Source: an uncultured Prevotellaceae bacterium (GTDB lineage Bacteria > Bacteroidota > Bacteroidia > Bacteroidales > Bacteroidaceae). From it: a stretch of 40,861 nt of DNA. Made by a program: the position numbers and the translations under genes. Every line of letters starts with the position of its first letter. Within the stretch, counting starts at the first letter, position 1. Positions 7,462 to 16,574 of this stretch are shown here, one piece after another. The stretch spans positions 1-40,861 of the forward strand of contig CAMKTN010000020.1 of the NCBI GenBank assembly GCA_946415705.1, in the 5' to 3' direction. The notes below the pieces were generated by a model. It saw nothing but the letters and a program-made list of their open reading frames with translations, was not told the DNA's origin and made no database searches.

Positions 7462-9453
7462 TTATTGCCCTGAGGCAGCGACATGTCGGTTGCTGTTGTC
7501 CTGCATCACGGATAGAACGATGTCGGTGACCATCTGTTTCAGCTCTTCGATGAAGGTCTTGGCATCGTACTCATGGTGCTCAATTTGTCGCAGTTTTTTC
7601 TCCCAAATGCCGGTGAGTTCGGCACTTTTTAGCAGTTCCTCATGAATGAGTCCGATGAGCTCGATGCCTGTAGGAGTGGGGGCAATGCTTTTGCGAACGC
7701 GGCGAATGTATTGTCGCTTGAAGAGGGTCTCGATGATGGCAGCACGGGTGGAGGGGCGTCCGATGCCGTTTTCCTTGAGGGCATCGCGAAGTTCTTCATC
7801 ATCGACCAGTTTACCCGCGGTCTCCATGGCACGCAGCAGGGTCGCTTCGGTGTAAGGTTTCGGTGGGGTGGTCTGCTTCTCCGCCAGATTGGGCTCATGG
7901 GGGCCGCTCTCGCCCTTTTTAAAAGCGGGTAAGGAGCGTTCGGGGTCGGGGGCGTCTTCTGAGCCCTCGGGAGAACCCTCGGGAACGGTAACGGGAGAAC
8001 CCTCGGGAACCGTAATGGGAGAGTCGGCGGGTGTTGCGGGTTTCTTCTTTTCCCAAAGGACGCGCCATGCGGGGTCGGTGATACGTTTGCCAGTGGCCTT
8101 AAAAAGAAGACCCTCTCCCCGCTCCCCCGTGAGGGGGAGAGCCTCGCTATCGCTCGAAGGCTGCGCGCCAGCCTGCTCCCCTCCATCACGGGAGGGGTTG
8201 GGGGTGGGCCTAACTTCTCCTAATACCGTGGTCTGCTCGAACTTGCAGTCGGGGTAAAAAACTCCGATGAAACGGCGCGCAATGATATCATAGACGCGCT
8301 TCTCGAAATTGGTCAGAGGAACGGTCGTGACGGGTACCGAGGTGGGTATGATGGCATGGTGATCGGTGACCTTGCTGCTGTCGAAGACATTCTTCTTGTT
8401 CTTCAACAAGGGCTTGCCGTTGGCCAACAGGGGTAGTATGAAATTGGCGTAGGGCGTCATCGAGGCCAGTATCTGCGGACATTTGGGGTAGATGTCATCG
8501 GGCAAGAATGTGGTATCGACACGAGGGTAGGTGGCCACTTTCTTCTCATAGAGGCTCTGGATAAGTCCTAACGTCTGCTCGGCCGTATAGCCGAACTTCT
8601 TGTTGCATTCCACTTGCAGCGAAGTGAGGTCGAAGAGGCGGGGCGGTGCTTCCTTTCCCGCCTTTTTCTCCACGCTGGTGACTGTGAACGGCAATTCGCG
8701 GATGGCGGCCAACGCCTTCTCTCCGTCTTCCTGCGTCTTGAAGCCGCGATCACCTTCTTCCATCACGGCGGTGAAGACGGTGTCACGGTACTTGGTGGTT
8801 AACACCCAGTAGGTTTCAGGCTTGAAGTTATCAATCTCATGCTGGCGGTTGACAATCAGTGCCAGAGTTGGCGTCTGCACACGTCCGATGCTGAGAACCT
8901 GACGGTTTTGGGCGTATTTCAGGGTGTAGAGGCGCGTAGCGTTCATGCCCAGCGTCCAATCGCCGATGGCACGGCAGAGGCCGGCCTCATAGAGGCTTTG
9001 ATACTCGCGCTGATCCTTCAAGGTCTGGAACCCCTCGCGGATAGCTTCCTCGGTTAGTGAGCTGATCCATAGGCGTTGCACCGGACATTTCGCACCGGCT
9101 TTTTGCATCACCCATCGCTGGATGAGTTCGCCTTCCTGACCGGCATCACCGCAGTTGATGATGCTGTCGGCGGCTTGCATTAGTTTCTCGATGATGGCAA
9201 ACTGTTTCTCTACGCCTTTGTCCTCTTTCAGCTTGATACCGAAACGCGTGGGGATCATGGGCAGTTGCGACAGACTCCATGCTTTCCACATCGGCGAATA
9301 TTCCGCCGGCTCCTTCAGCTCGCAGAGATGGCCGAAAGTCCATGTGACCTGATAGCCATTCCCTTCGATGAAGCCGCCGCGGTCATTCGTAGCGCCCAAC
9401 ACTTTAGCAATGTCACGCGCCACTGAAGGCTTTTCCGCAATACAAACAATCAT
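7462..9453 (-). CDS. topB: DNA topoisomerase III (type IA)
   Basis: A 663-aa enzyme that relaxes and decatenates DNA by cutting one strand. The ATG at 9453 gives the family start MIVCIAEKPSVA. A TTG 36 nt upstream overlaps the -7 box and cannot be used. Toprim domain: E7 and CGDAGQEGE (101-109), where the usual DxDxE reads D103-x-G105-x-E107. The catalytic tyrosine is Y309 in VATYPRVDT. The C-terminal part has PPKPYTEATLLRAMETAGK and GIGRPSTRAAIIETL. Residues ~413-449 come from a two-armed repeat element and ~478-497 from PEGSP repeats, both in a region between conserved blocks. The frame is intact, so function is probably kept. It heads a likely unit with the OmpA lipoprotein gene. Confidence 0.95.
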   Translation of the reverse strand: MIVCIAEKPSVARDIAKVLGATNDRGGFIEGNGYQVTWTFGHLCELKEPAEYSPMWKAWSLSQLPMIPTRFGIKLKEDKGVEKQFAIIEKLMQAADSIINCGDAGQEGELIQRWVMQKAGAKCPVQRLWISSLTEEAIREGFQTLKDQREYQSLYEAGLCRAIGDWTLGMNATRLYTLKYAQNRQVLSIGRVQTPTLALIVNRQHEIDNFKPETYWVLTTKYRDTVFTAVMEEGDRGFKTQEDGEKALAAIRELPFTVTSVEKKAGKEAPPRLFDLTSLQVECNKKFGYTAEQTLGLIQSLYEKKVATYPRVDTTFLPDDIYPKCPQILASMTPYANFILPLLANGKPLLKNKKNVFDSSKVTDHHAIIPTSVPVTTVPLTNFEKRVYDIIARRFIGVFYPDCKFEQTTVLGEVRPTPNPSRDGGEQAGAQPSSDSEALPLTGERGEGLLFKATGKRITDPAWRVLWEKKKPATPADSPITVPEGSPVTVPEGSPEGSEDAPDPERSLPAFKKGESGPHEPNLAEKQTTPPKPYTEATLLRAMETAGKLVDDEELRDALKENGIGRPSTRAAIIETLFKRQYIRRVRKSIAPTPTGIELIGLIHEELLKSAELTGIWEKKLRQIEHHEYDAKTFIEELKQMVTDIVLSVMQDNSNRHVAASGQ
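7962..8017 (-). repeat. PEGSP coding repeat in topB
   Basis: It encodes ITVPEGSPVTVPEGSPEGS: two 24-bp units plus a partial one, nearly the same DNA as in the DUF349 gene and the array at 1677-1804. It lies in the acidic, variable linker before the conserved PPKPYTEATLL block. Confidence 0.9.
8108..8216 (-). repeat. Complete two-armed REPIN-like element inside topB
   Basis: Plus-strand arm 1 (8108-8158) has the hairpin CTCCCCCGTGAGGGGGAG. Arm 2 (~8170-8216) is inverted and has CTCCATCACGGGAG followed by GGGTTGGGGGTGGGCC. The whole is read through in frame by topB, giving PTPNPSRDGG and SSDSEALPLTGERGEGL. Arm 1 matches the copy in cysQ at 50 of 51 bases. Confidence 0.88.
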
Positions 9454-9486
9454 ATGCAGTTGCTGTGCTTTAATCCAATTTGGCGA

Positions 9487-9494
9487 CAAAGGTA
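9487..9494 (-). promoter_or_regulatory. -7 box of topB
   Basis: The minus strand reads TACCTTTG, a full match to TAnnTTTG, ending 34 nt before the ATG at 9453. No convincing -33 TTTG is seen; the upstream sequence (9500-9560) is AT-rich with AAAGTTTAAAGTTT-type repeats. Confidence 0.6.
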
Positions 9495-9598
9495 CAAAAT
9501 AAGTGAAAAATGAAAGAAGGAAAAGTGAAAAGTTTAAAGTTTCTGGTTCAAAGTTTAAAGTTTTTGTGGTTTAAGCATGCTTTCCAATAGATAATCTT

Positions 9599-9606
9599 TA
9601 CCTTTG
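9599..9606 (+). promoter_or_regulatory. -7 box of the metallophosphoesterase gene
   Basis: TACCTTTG matches the Bacteroidetes -7 consensus and lies 8 nt before the ATG at 9615, so the transcript would be nearly leaderless. No clear -33 element is seen at the right distance. Confidence 0.5.
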
Positions 9607-9614
9607 TCCCCACA

Positions 9615-10118
9615 ATGAAACGTATAGGAATCCTTTCAGACACCCATGCTTATTGGGATGAACGCTATCTCAAGTATTTCGAGGAATGCGATGAGGTCTG
9701 GCATGCCGGTGACATCGGTAGCACGGAGTTAGCTGACCGCCTGGCTGCTTTTAGGCCCCTGCGTGCCGTGGTGGGTAACTGCGACGGCGGCGACCTGCGA
9801 CGTATGTTCCCCAAACTGCTACGTTGGAACTGTGAGGGTGCAGATGTCTTGATGACGCATATCGGCGGCTACCCGGGCCGTTATGATTGGAGCATCCGCA
9901 ACCAACTCTACACGCGGCCTCCGAAGCTCTTCATCTGCGGCCACAGCCATATCCTGAAGGTGCAATACGACAAACAGCTGGGGCTGCTGCATATCAATCC
10001 AGGTGCTGCCGGACTGCAAGGTTGGCATCAGGTTCGAACTCTCGTGCGCGTGACCGTCGAAGAAGGAACTTTCATAGACCTGGAGGTGATAGAAATCCCC
10101 CGAAGTGAGGCCGAATAA
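9615..10118 (+). CDS. YfcE/MJ0936-type metallophosphoesterase
   Basis: A 167-aa cytosolic phosphodiesterase of the calcineurin-like fold. The two-metal site is complete: D9 and H11 (LSDTH), D33 (HAGDIGS), N55 in VGNCD, H82 (LMTHIGG), and H110/H112 (CGHSH). Length and motif order match the YfcE family, which hydrolyses phosphodiesters in vitro; the physiological substrate is not known. The gene stands alone between its own -7 box and the mutA promoter. Confidence 0.9.
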   Translation: MKRIGILSDTHAYWDERYLKYFEECDEVWHAGDIGSTELADRLAAFRPLRAVVGNCDGGDLRRMFPKLLRWNCEGADVLMTHIGGYPGRYDWSIRNQLYTRPPKLFICGHSHILKVQYDKQLGLLHINPGAAGLQGWHQVRTLVRVTVEEGTFIDLEVIEIPRSEAE

Positions 10119-10167
10119 TTAAAATAATTGAAAAAGAGGTATGCGCGCGAAGTTTTCGTCCCGCAAA

Positions 10168-10199
10168 TTTGGCCGCTCCAACAAACTTTGGTAACTTTG
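10168..10199 (+). promoter_or_regulatory. Promoter of mutA-mutB
   Basis: TTTG at 10168-10171, a 20-nt spacer, and TAACTTTG at 10192-10199 fit the Bacteroidetes -33/-7 consensus. Transcription should begin near 10205, leaving a ~50-nt AT-rich leader, too short for a cobalamin riboswitch. Confidence 0.8.
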
Positions 10200-10256
10200 C
10201 CCGCTTTTAAGACGCAAATATACCTTAAACATATAATTTTTAAATTCAAACTTACT

Positions 10257-12122
10257 ATGGCAGATAGTAAAGAAAAACTCTTCGCGGACTTCACCGCCCC
10301 GACCCGCCAGGAATGGCGCGACAAGATTGAGGTTGACCTCAAGGGCGCTGACTACGAGAAGAAAATGGTGTGGAGAACCAATGAAGGTTTCTCCATGCAA
10401 CCGTTCTATTTGAAGGAGGACGTGGACCAACTGGCTACCGTCAATGCACTGCCCGGCGAATTCCCCTTCGTCCGTGGCAACAAGAAGGACAACAACCAGT
10501 GGTACGTCCGTCAGAACATCAAGGCTGACGATGCCAAGGAGGCTAACGCCAAGGCACTGGACATCCTGAACAAGGGCATCAACTCCCTCGGCTTCCGCAT
10601 CCCCGGCGACAAGGTGAGCGCAGCGTTCATCGAGGCTCTCCTCGATGGCATCTGCTGCGACTGCATCGAGGTGAGCTTCCGCACCTGTCAGCGTCACGTA
10701 CTGGAGCTGGCCGACATCGTGGTAGCCTACTACACGAAGAAGGGCTACGACAAGGAAAAGATTGTCGGCGGTATCGGCTTCGACCCCATCGAGCGTATGC
10801 TCATGAAGGGCAAGGACACGACGATGCTCCTGCCCGACATGCCCAAGCTCGTGGAGAAGCTCAAGGACTTCCCCAACCTCCGTTGCGTGATGGTGCACAG
10901 CGACCTGCTCTGCAACAGCGGCGCTTACGTCTATCAGGAGCTCGGCTACGCACTGGCTTGGGGTAAGGAATACCTCGATGAGATGGTGGAGGCTGGCGTT
11001 CCCGTGGACCTCGCTGCTAAGAAAATCAAGTTCTACATGGGTGTCGGCGGCAACTACTTCATGGAGATTGCCAAGTTCCGTGCCGCCCGTATGCTGTGGG
11101 CACAGATTGTGAAGCAGTATGAGCCCAAGTGCGACTGCGCTTGCCAGATGTGCATCAACGCTGCCACCACGACCTACAACCAAACTGTCTTCGACAGCTA
11201 CGTGAACATGCTCCGCTCGCAGACCGAGGCCATGAGTGCTGCTCTCGCAGGCATCCACTCGATGGTTGTCACGCCGTTTGACACTCCCTACGAGGTGCCG
11301 ACGGACTTCGCCGAACGCATCGCCCGCAACCAGCAGCTGTTGCTGAAGGAGGAGTGCCACTTCGACAAGATTGTCGATGTTTCCGGCGGTTCTTACTTCG
11401 TGGAGGAACTGACCGTCGCTATTGCCAAGGAAGGCTGGAAGCTGTTCCTTGCCGTAGAGGAAGAGGGTGGTTTCCTCGCCGCTGTCAAGGCCGGTACCAT
11501 CCAGCAGGCCATCAACGACACCGACAAGGCTCGTCACGCCAATGCCGGCAAACGTAAGGAGTTCCTGCTGGGCACCAACCAGTTCCCGAACTTCACTGAG
11601 ACGAGCGAAGGCAAGGAACCTCTCGCCTGCGACTGCACCTGCAAGCATTCCAGTGATCCCGACGTGCCCGCATTGAAGACCAGCCGTCTCGCCTCCGACT
11701 TCGAGACACTGCGCCTCACCACCGAGAAGGCTGCCAAGCAGCCCATCGCCTTCATGCTCACCATCGGCAACCTCGCCATGCGTCAGGCTCGTGCACAGTT
11801 CTCCTGCAACTTCCTCGCCGCTGCCGGCTACAAGGTCATTGACAACCTCGGCTTCCCCACCGTGGAGGAAGGTGTTGCCGCTGCTGTTAAGGCAGGTGCC
11901 GACATCGTGGTGCTCTGCTCCAGCGACGATGAGTACGCTGAATACGGCGTTCCCGCTTTCAACGCCCTCAAGGCTGCCGACCCCAAGGCTATCTTCATCA
12001 TCGCAGGCGCTCCCGCTTGCTCCGAAGACCTCAAGGCTGCCGGCATTGAGAACTTCATCCACGTCCGTGTGGATCAATTAAAGACCCTCAAGGAACTTAA
12101 TGCGAAACTGGGCATCCAATAA
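10257..12122 (+). CDS. mutA: Methylmalonyl-CoA mutase, small subunit
   Basis: A 621-aa partner of MutB in the heterodimeric enzyme that interconverts succinyl-CoA and (R)-methylmalonyl-CoA. The start MADSKEKLFADF was chosen because the ORF upstream of it crosses the promoter. The N-terminal TIM-barrel part (~35-480) resembles MutB. The C-terminal Rossmann-like domain (~500-621) keeps the fold but lacks the DxHxxG cobalamin motif, as expected for the non-catalytic subunit. A cysteine-rich patch (CDCACQMC) and a second (ACDCTCKH) are noticeable. Codons are strongly biased to C-ending ones, suggesting high expression. The stop is followed directly by a REPIN-like element. Confidence 0.95.
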   Translation: MADSKEKLFADFTAPTRQEWRDKIEVDLKGADYEKKMVWRTNEGFSMQPFYLKEDVDQLATVNALPGEFPFVRGNKKDNNQWYVRQNIKADDAKEANAKALDILNKGINSLGFRIPGDKVSAAFIEALLDGICCDCIEVSFRTCQRHVLELADIVVAYYTKKGYDKEKIVGGIGFDPIERMLMKGKDTTMLLPDMPKLVEKLKDFPNLRCVMVHSDLLCNSGAYVYQELGYALAWGKEYLDEMVEAGVPVDLAAKKIKFYMGVGGNYFMEIAKFRAARMLWAQIVKQYEPKCDCACQMCINAATTTYNQTVFDSYVNMLRSQTEAMSAALAGIHSMVVTPFDTPYEVPTDFAERIARNQQLLLKEECHFDKIVDVSGGSYFVEELTVAIAKEGWKLFLAVEEEGGFLAAVKAGTIQQAINDTDKARHANAGKRKEFLLGTNQFPNFTETSEGKEPLACDCTCKHSSDPDVPALKTSRLASDFETLRLTTEKAAKQPIAFMLTIGNLAMRQARAQFSCNFLAAAGYKVIDNLGFPTVEEGVAAAVKAGADIVVLCSSDDEYAEYGVPAFNALKAADPKAIFIIAGAPACSEDLKAAGIENFIHVRVDQLKTLKELNAKLGIQ

Positions 12123-12270
12123 GAAGACCCTCCCCTCACCCTCCCTTGTAGGGAGGGGGTGGTTACTTAACAAGAATAGACCTATTTATAATTAAGAATC
12201 ATTACATGTAGAATTCCTCCCCACAAGACATTCTACTCTCCCCCTACAAGGGGGAGCGGGGAGGGGGTCC
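12123..12270. repeat. REPIN-like element between mutA and mutB
   Basis: Left arm 12123-12166 has the hairpin CTCCCTTGTAGGGAG; right arm 12233-12270 is inverted, with CTCCCCCTACAAGGGGGAG. Outer ends GAAGACCCTCCCCTC and GGGGAGGGGGTCC are roughly complementary. The left arm starts at the base after the mutA stop and the right arm ends 4 nt before the mutB ATG. An internal GTAGAAT/ATTCTAC pair (12209-12236) lies between them. Confidence 0.88.
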
Positions 12271-12274
12271 GATT

Positions 12275-14440
12275 ATGAAACATAATTTTGCAGACATTGA
12301 TATTTTTGCTGGCATAGACGCCAAGAATGGCCTTGACTGGCAAAAGGAGAATGGCATTACCGCCAACTGGAAGACTCCTGAGCAAATCGATATTCAGCCC
12401 GTTTATACGAAGGAAGACCTGGAGGGCATGGAGCACCTGAACTTCGCTGCCGGTATTCCTCCCTTCCTCCGTGGCCCGTACAGCATGATGTACCCGTTCC
12501 GCCCGTGGACAATCCGTCAGTACGCCGGTTTCTCCACCGCCGAGGAGTCCAACGCTTTCTATCGTCGTAACCTCGCCAGCGGTCAGAAGGGTCTTTCCGT
12601 GGCCTTCGACCTGCCCACACACCGTGGCTACGACCCCGACAACGCTCGTGTCGTAGGCGACGTAGGTAAGGCTGGCGTGAGCATCTGCTCCTTGGAGAAC
12701 ATGAAGGTGCTCTTCGCAGGCATTCCCTTGAACAAGATGTCCGTCTCCATGACCATGAACGGTGCCGTGCTGCCCGTGTTGGCCTTCTACATCAACGCAG
12801 GTCTGGAGCAGGGCGCTAAGCTCGAAGAAATGGCCGGTACGATCCAGAACGACATCCTCAAGGAGTTCATGGTGCGCAACACCTACATCTACCCGCCCGC
12901 CTTCTCCATGAAGATTATCGCCGACATCTTCGAGTACACCTCGCAGAAGATGCCTAAGTTCAACTCCATCTCCATCTCCGGCTACCACATGCAGGAAGCA
13001 GGTGCCACCGCCGACATCGAGCTGGCTTACACGCTGGCCGACGGTATGGACTACCTCCGTGCAGGTATCAACGCCGGCATCGATGTCGATGCCTTCGCAC
13101 CCCGCCTCAGCTTCTTCTGGGCCATCGGTGTGAACCACTTCATGGAGATCGCCAAGATGCGTGCAGGCCGTCTGCTCTGGGCTAAGATCGTCAAGAGCTT
13201 CGGCGCCAAGAACCCCAAGTCTATGGCGCTGCGTACCCACTCCCAGACCTCCGGTTGGTCGCTCACTGAGCAGGACCCCTTCAACAACGTGGGTCGTACC
13301 TGCATCGAGGCTATGGCTGCCGTGCTGGGTCACACCCAGTCACTGCACACCAACGCCCTCGACGAGGCCATCGCCCTGCCTACCGACTTCAGCGCACGCA
13401 TCGCCCGTAACACCCAGATCTACATCCAGAACGAGACGCAGGTCTGCAAGCACATCGACCCGTGGGCTGGTTCCTACTACGTCGAGAAGCTCACGCAGGA
13501 GCTCTACCTCAAGGCATGGGAGCACATCCAGGAAATCGAGAAGCTCGGCGGCATGGCCAAGGCCATCGAGACGGGTCTGCCCAAGATGCGTATCGAGGAG
13601 GCTGCTGCCCGCACCCAGGCGCGCATCGACTCGGGTGTGCAGACCATCGTGGGTGTGAACAAGTACCGCCTCGAGCACGAGGACCCCATCGACATCCTCG
13701 AGGTGGACAACACCGCCGTGCGTCTGCAGCAGGAGGAGAGCCTCAAGGAGCTCCGTGCCAAGCGCGACAACGAGCAGGTCAAGAAGGACCTCGCTGCCAT
13801 CACCGCCTGCGTGCAGGAGTTTGCCGATGGCAAGAAGAGCGAGCACAACCTCCTCGACCTCGCCGTCACCGCCGCCGGCCACCGTGCCACCCTCGGCGAA
13901 ATCAGCGATGCCTGCGAAGCTGTCGTGGGCCGTTACAAAGCAGTCATCAGAACCATTTCAGGCGTGTATAGTTCAGAAAGCAAGAGCGACAAGGACTTCG
14001 AGGAAGCCTGCCGCCTCACCGAAGAGTTCGCAAAGCAGGAGGGCCGTCGTCCTCGTATCATGGTTGCCAAGATGGGTCAGGATGGTCACGACCGCGGTGC
14101 AAAGGTCGTTGCCACCGGTTATGCCGACTGCGGCTTCGACGTGGATATGGGACCGCTGTTCCAGACGCCCGCCGAGGCTGCTCGCGAGGCTGTGGAGAAC
14201 GACGTCAACATCGTCGGTGCCTCTTCCCTCGCCGCAGGTCACAAGACCCTCATCCCGCAGCTCATCGAAGAGCTGAAGAAACTCGGCCGCGAGGACATCA
14301 TGGTCATCGCCGGCGGTGTCATCCCCGCTCAGGACTATGACTTCCTCTACAAAGCTGGCGTCGCCGCCGTCTTCGGCCCTGGCACCAGCGTAGCGAAAGC
14401 CGCCTGTGAGATGATGAAACTCTTGCTCGGCAAGGAATAA
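12275..14440 (+). CDS. mutB: Methylmalonyl-CoA mutase, large (catalytic) subunit
   Basis: A 721-aa adenosylcobalamin-dependent catalytic subunit. The TIM-barrel domain carries the substrate-side motifs [18 protein letters not shown] (near 75-95) and the conserved [16 protein letters not shown]. The C-terminal B12-binding domain (~590-721) has the base-off motif D603-G-H605-D-R-G608, where H605 coordinates cobalt, then GASSLAAGH and IAGGVIP. Length is normal. It follows mutA after a 152-nt gap almost filled by the REPIN-like element, whose stable right-arm hairpin lies immediately before the start codon and may reduce or tune its translation. A hairpin after the stop probably ends the transcript. 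Confidence 0.97.
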   Translation: MKHNFADIDIFAGIDAKNGLDWQKENGITANWKTPEQIDIQPVYTKEDLEGMEHLNFAAGIPPFLRGPYSMMYPFRPWTIRQYAGFSTAEESNAFYRRNLASGQKGLSVAFDLPTHRGYDPDNARVVGDVGKAGVSICSLENMKVLFAGIPLNKMSVSMTMNGAVLPVLAFYINAGLEQGAKLEEMAGTIQNDILKEFMVRNTYIYPPAFSMKIIADIFEYTSQKMPKFNSISISGYHMQEAGATADIELAYTLADGMDYLRAGINAGIDVDAFAPRLSFFWAIGVNHFMEIAKMRAGRLLWAKIVKSFGAKNPKSMALRTHSQTSGWSLTEQDPFNNVGRTCIEAMAAVLGHTQSLHTNALDEAIALPTDFSARIARNTQIYIQNETQVCKHIDPWAGSYYVEKLTQELYLKAWEHIQEIEKLGGMAKAIETGLPKMRIEEAAARTQARIDSGVQTIVGVNKYRLEHEDPIDILEVDNTAVRLQQEESLKELRAKRDNEQVKKDLAAITACVQEFADGKKSEHNLLDLAVTAAGHRATLGEISDACEAVVGRYKAVIRTISGVYSSESKSDKDFEEACRLTEEFAKQEGRRPRIMVAKMGQDGHDRGAKVVATGYADCGFDVDMGPLFQTPAEAAREAVENDVNIVGASSLAAGHKTLIPQLIEELKKLGREDIMVIAGGVIPAQDYDFLYKAGVAAVFGPGTSVAKAACEMMKLLLGKE

Positions 14441-14464
14441 TCATCTTCCGATGATCTACATTCT

Positions 14465-14496
14465 CACCCCCGTCATCCATGTCGATGGCGGGGGTG
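14465..14496 (+). terminator. Hairpin after mutB, probable terminator
   Basis: A 13-bp stem (CACCCCCGTCATC with GATGGCGGGGGTG, one G-U pair) with a 6-nt loop. The tail TTGTGTTAATTT is only moderately T-rich. It separates mutB from the independent mmdA promoter. Confidence 0.65.
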
Positions 14497-14540
14497 TTGT
14501 GTTAATTTGTGCGGACAAAAGAACATTAAATAGGGAAAGA

Positions 14541-14572
14541 TTTGCTCTTTATATAAATAAGGTGTAATTTTG
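14541..14572 (+). promoter_or_regulatory. Promoter of the mmdA operon
   Basis: TTTG at 14541-14544, a 20-nt spacer, TAATTTTG at 14565-14572. It lies 37 nt before the mmdA ATG, so the decarboxylase genes have their own promoter apart from mutAB. Confidence 0.8.
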
Positions 14573-14609
14573 CGCCGCAATTAATCCAACTATCTATATT
14601 ATTTTTGCA

Positions 14610-16181
14610 ATGAGCAAGCAAACAGAAAGAATTCAGGAGCTGATTGAGCTCCGTGCCAAAGCCCGTATGGGTGGCGGCGAGAAAGCCATTGAGAAGCAGC
14701 ACGAACGCGGCAAATACACCGCACGCGAGCGCATCGACATGTTGCTCGATGCCGGCAGCTTCGAGGAAATGGACATGTTCGTAACACATCGCTGCCACAA
14801 CTTTGGCATGGAGAAGAAGCAGTACATGGGCGACGGCGTCGTAACGGGTTACGGTACGATTGGCGGCCGCCTCGTGTATGTCTTCGCCCAGGACTTCACC
14901 GTGAACGCCGGCTCTCTCAGTGAGACGATGGCACAGAAGATCTGCAAGGTCATGGATCAGGCTATGAAGGTGGGTGCACCCGTCATCGGTCTCAACGACT
15001 CTGGCGGTGCCCGCATTCAGGAGGGTATCAACGCCCTGGCTGGTTACTCCGAGATTTTCCAGCGCAACATCATGGCCAGTGGCGTGATTCCGCAGATCAG
15101 CGGTATCTTCGGCCCCTGCGCTGGTGGTGCCGTATATAGCCCCGCGCTCACCGACTTCACGCTGATGATGGAGGGCACGAGCTACATGTTCCTCACTGGC
15201 CCCGCTGTCGTCAAGACTGTGCTGGGCGAGGTCGTCACGCAAGAAGAGCTCGGTGGTGCCAGTGTGCACTCTACCAAGTCTGGTGTGACCCACTTCACTG
15301 CGAAGACCGAGGAAGAGGCCATGGCAATGCTGAAGCAGCTCCTCAGCTATATCCCCCAGAACAATCTGGAGAAGACCCCGCGTGTGGAGTGCACCGATCC
15401 CATCGACCGCAAGGACGACTACCTCAACGAGATCATTCCCGACAACCCCAACATGCCTTACGACATGTACGAGGTCATTGCCAGCATCGTGGATGGTGGT
15501 GAGTTCTTCGAGGTGCAGCCCAACTTCGCCAAGAATATCATCGTGGGCTTTGCCCGTTTCAACGGCCAGAGCGTAGGTATCGTCGCTAACCAGCCCAAGC
15601 AGTTGGCCGGTGTGCTCGACTGCAACGCTTCTCGTAAGGGTGCCCGCTTCGTTCGCTTCTGCGATGCCTTCAATATCCCCATCGTCACGCTCGTAGATGT
15701 CCCCGGCTTCCTGCCCGGCACAGGCCAGGAGTACAACGCAGTCATCCTGCATGGTGCTAAGTTGCTCTACGCTTACGGCGAGTGCACCGTGCCCAAGGTG
15801 ACCGTCACCTTGCGTAAGAGCTATGGCGGTTCCCACATCGTGATGAGCTGTAAGCAGCTGCGCGGCGACATGAACTATGCATGGCCCTCTGCTGAGATCG
15901 CCGTGATGGGTGCTGCCGGTGCTGCTGCTGTCCTCTATGCCAAGGAGGCCAAGGCCATCAAGGAAGAGAAAGGTCCCGAGGCTGCCAAGGAGTTCATCGC
16001 TGAGAAGGAGGCTGAGTACACCAAGCTCTTCGCCAACCCCTACAACGCTGCTAAGTACGGCTACATCGACGATGTCATCGAGCCGCGCAACACTCGTTTC
16101 CGCGTGATTCGCGCCCTCGAACAGCTCGAAGACAAACGTATGCAGAACCCTGCCAAGAAGCACGGTAATATTCCTCTTTAA
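14610..16181 (+). CDS. mmdA: Methylmalonyl-CoA decarboxylase, carboxyltransferase (alpha) subunit
   Basis: A 523-aa soluble acyl-CoA carboxyltransferase that moves the carboxyl group of (S)-methylmalonyl-CoA to biotin, giving propionyl-CoA. It has both halves of the carboxyltransferase fold, with [12 protein letters not shown] and [17 protein letters not shown] in the N-terminal half and [27 protein letters not shown] and [15 protein letters not shown] in the C-terminal half. The same family includes propionyl-CoA carboxylase beta chains. The downstream membrane beta subunit, gamma subunit and biotin carrier, and absence of a biotin carboxylase, point to the Na+-pumping decarboxylase. First gene of mmdA-oadG-mmdC-mmdB. 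Confidence 0.95.
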   Translation: MSKQTERIQELIELRAKARMGGGEKAIEKQHERGKYTARERIDMLLDAGSFEEMDMFVTHRCHNFGMEKKQYMGDGVVTGYGTIGGRLVYVFAQDFTVNAGSLSETMAQKICKVMDQAMKVGAPVIGLNDSGGARIQEGINALAGYSEIFQRNIMASGVIPQISGIFGPCAGGAVYSPALTDFTLMMEGTSYMFLTGPAVVKTVLGEVVTQEELGGASVHSTKSGVTHFTAKTEEEAMAMLKQLLSYIPQNNLEKTPRVECTDPIDRKDDYLNEIIPDNPNMPYDMYEVIASIVDGGEFFEVQPNFAKNIIVGFARFNGQSVGIVANQPKQLAGVLDCNASRKGARFVRFCDAFNIPIVTLVDVPGFLPGTGQEYNAVILHGAKLLYAYGECTVPKVTVTLRKSYGGSHIVMSCKQLRGDMNYAWPSAEIAVMGAAGAAAVLYAKEAKAIKEEKGPEAAKEFIAEKEAEYTKLFANPYNAAKYGYIDDVIEPRNTRFRVIRALEQLEDKRMQNPAKKHGNIPL

Positions 16182-16203
16182 TGGCTCGTGCTATACACGA
16201 AGT

Positions 16204-16232
16204 TTAAACCTTAAACTTTAAACGTTAAACTA
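16204..16232 (+). repeat. Short AT-rich tandem repeat before oadG
   Basis: TTTAAACCTTAAACTTTAAACGTTAAAC consists of variants of a 7-8-nt TTAAAC unit and fills the last part of the mmdA/oadG gap. The same unit type appears near 9525-9565 and 4845-4865. Confidence 0.7.
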
Positions 16233-16562
16233 ATGATATTGTTAGAAATCAACTGGTCCACTGTATGGTTGATGACGGGCTTGGGCATCGGGACGGTCTT
16301 CGTGATCCTGATCGTGCTCTTCTGCGTCCTCTCCGTGTTCAGTTCCGTGACGCGCAAGACACGCGACAAGGTCATGACGGGCGTAGAGGCAGTGAAGAAC
16401 GTCGTGGAGAAGGAGGAGATTGCCGAGAATACGCGCAATGCCGCCATTGCCACTGCCGTCTATCTCTATATGCAGGGCCGCCACGATGAAGAGAGTGGCA
16501 TCATAACTATTCATCATCCCGACCATCCGCTCTGGCATGCCGAGCTGAATCAACACCTGTAA
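16233..16562 (+). CDS. oadG: Na+-pump decarboxylase gamma subunit (OadG-like)
   Basis: A 109-aa small membrane protein. One N-terminal membrane helix (~WLMTGLGIGTVFVILIVLFCVLSVF split across residues 12-36) is followed by a charged cytosolic tail. This is the layout of the OadG/MmdD subunit that holds alpha and beta subunits together. The tail ends in HHPDHPLWHAELNQHL, His-rich like the Zn-binding tails known in OadG. Position between mmdA and the biotin carrier supports the call. The sequence is short and divergent, so the call leans on context. Confidence 0.8.
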   Translation: MILLEINWSTVWLMTGLGIGTVFVILIVLFCVLSVFSSVTRKTRDKVMTGVEAVKNVVEKEEIAENTRNAAIATAVYLYMQGRHDEESGIITIHHPDHPLWHAELNQHL

Positions 16563-16574
16563 TTAAAAAACAAT

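Noticed and set aside
9454..9489. Upstream TTG start for TopB adding 12 residues
   Set aside because: The TTG overlaps the -7 box TACCTTTG, and the family begins at MIVCIAEKPSVA.
10119..10256. Cobalamin riboswitch before the B12-dependent mutase
   Set aside because: The promoter at 10168-10199 leaves only ~50 nt of AT-rich leader without the conserved B12-box, so there is no room for the element.
10128..10256. Upstream start for MutA adding 43 residues
   Set aside because: The extension crosses the promoter and has no family similarity. MADSKEKLF is the expected start.
10119..12077. A 652-aa open frame on the minus strand opposite mutA
   Set aside because: It is the shadow of a GC-rich, strongly codon-biased gene. 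mutA is clear, and the antisense frame has no promoter or family resemblance. The same holds for long frames opposite mutB (12233-13333), mmdA (14526-16163), mmdB (17425-18630) and the giant gene (27979-30039).
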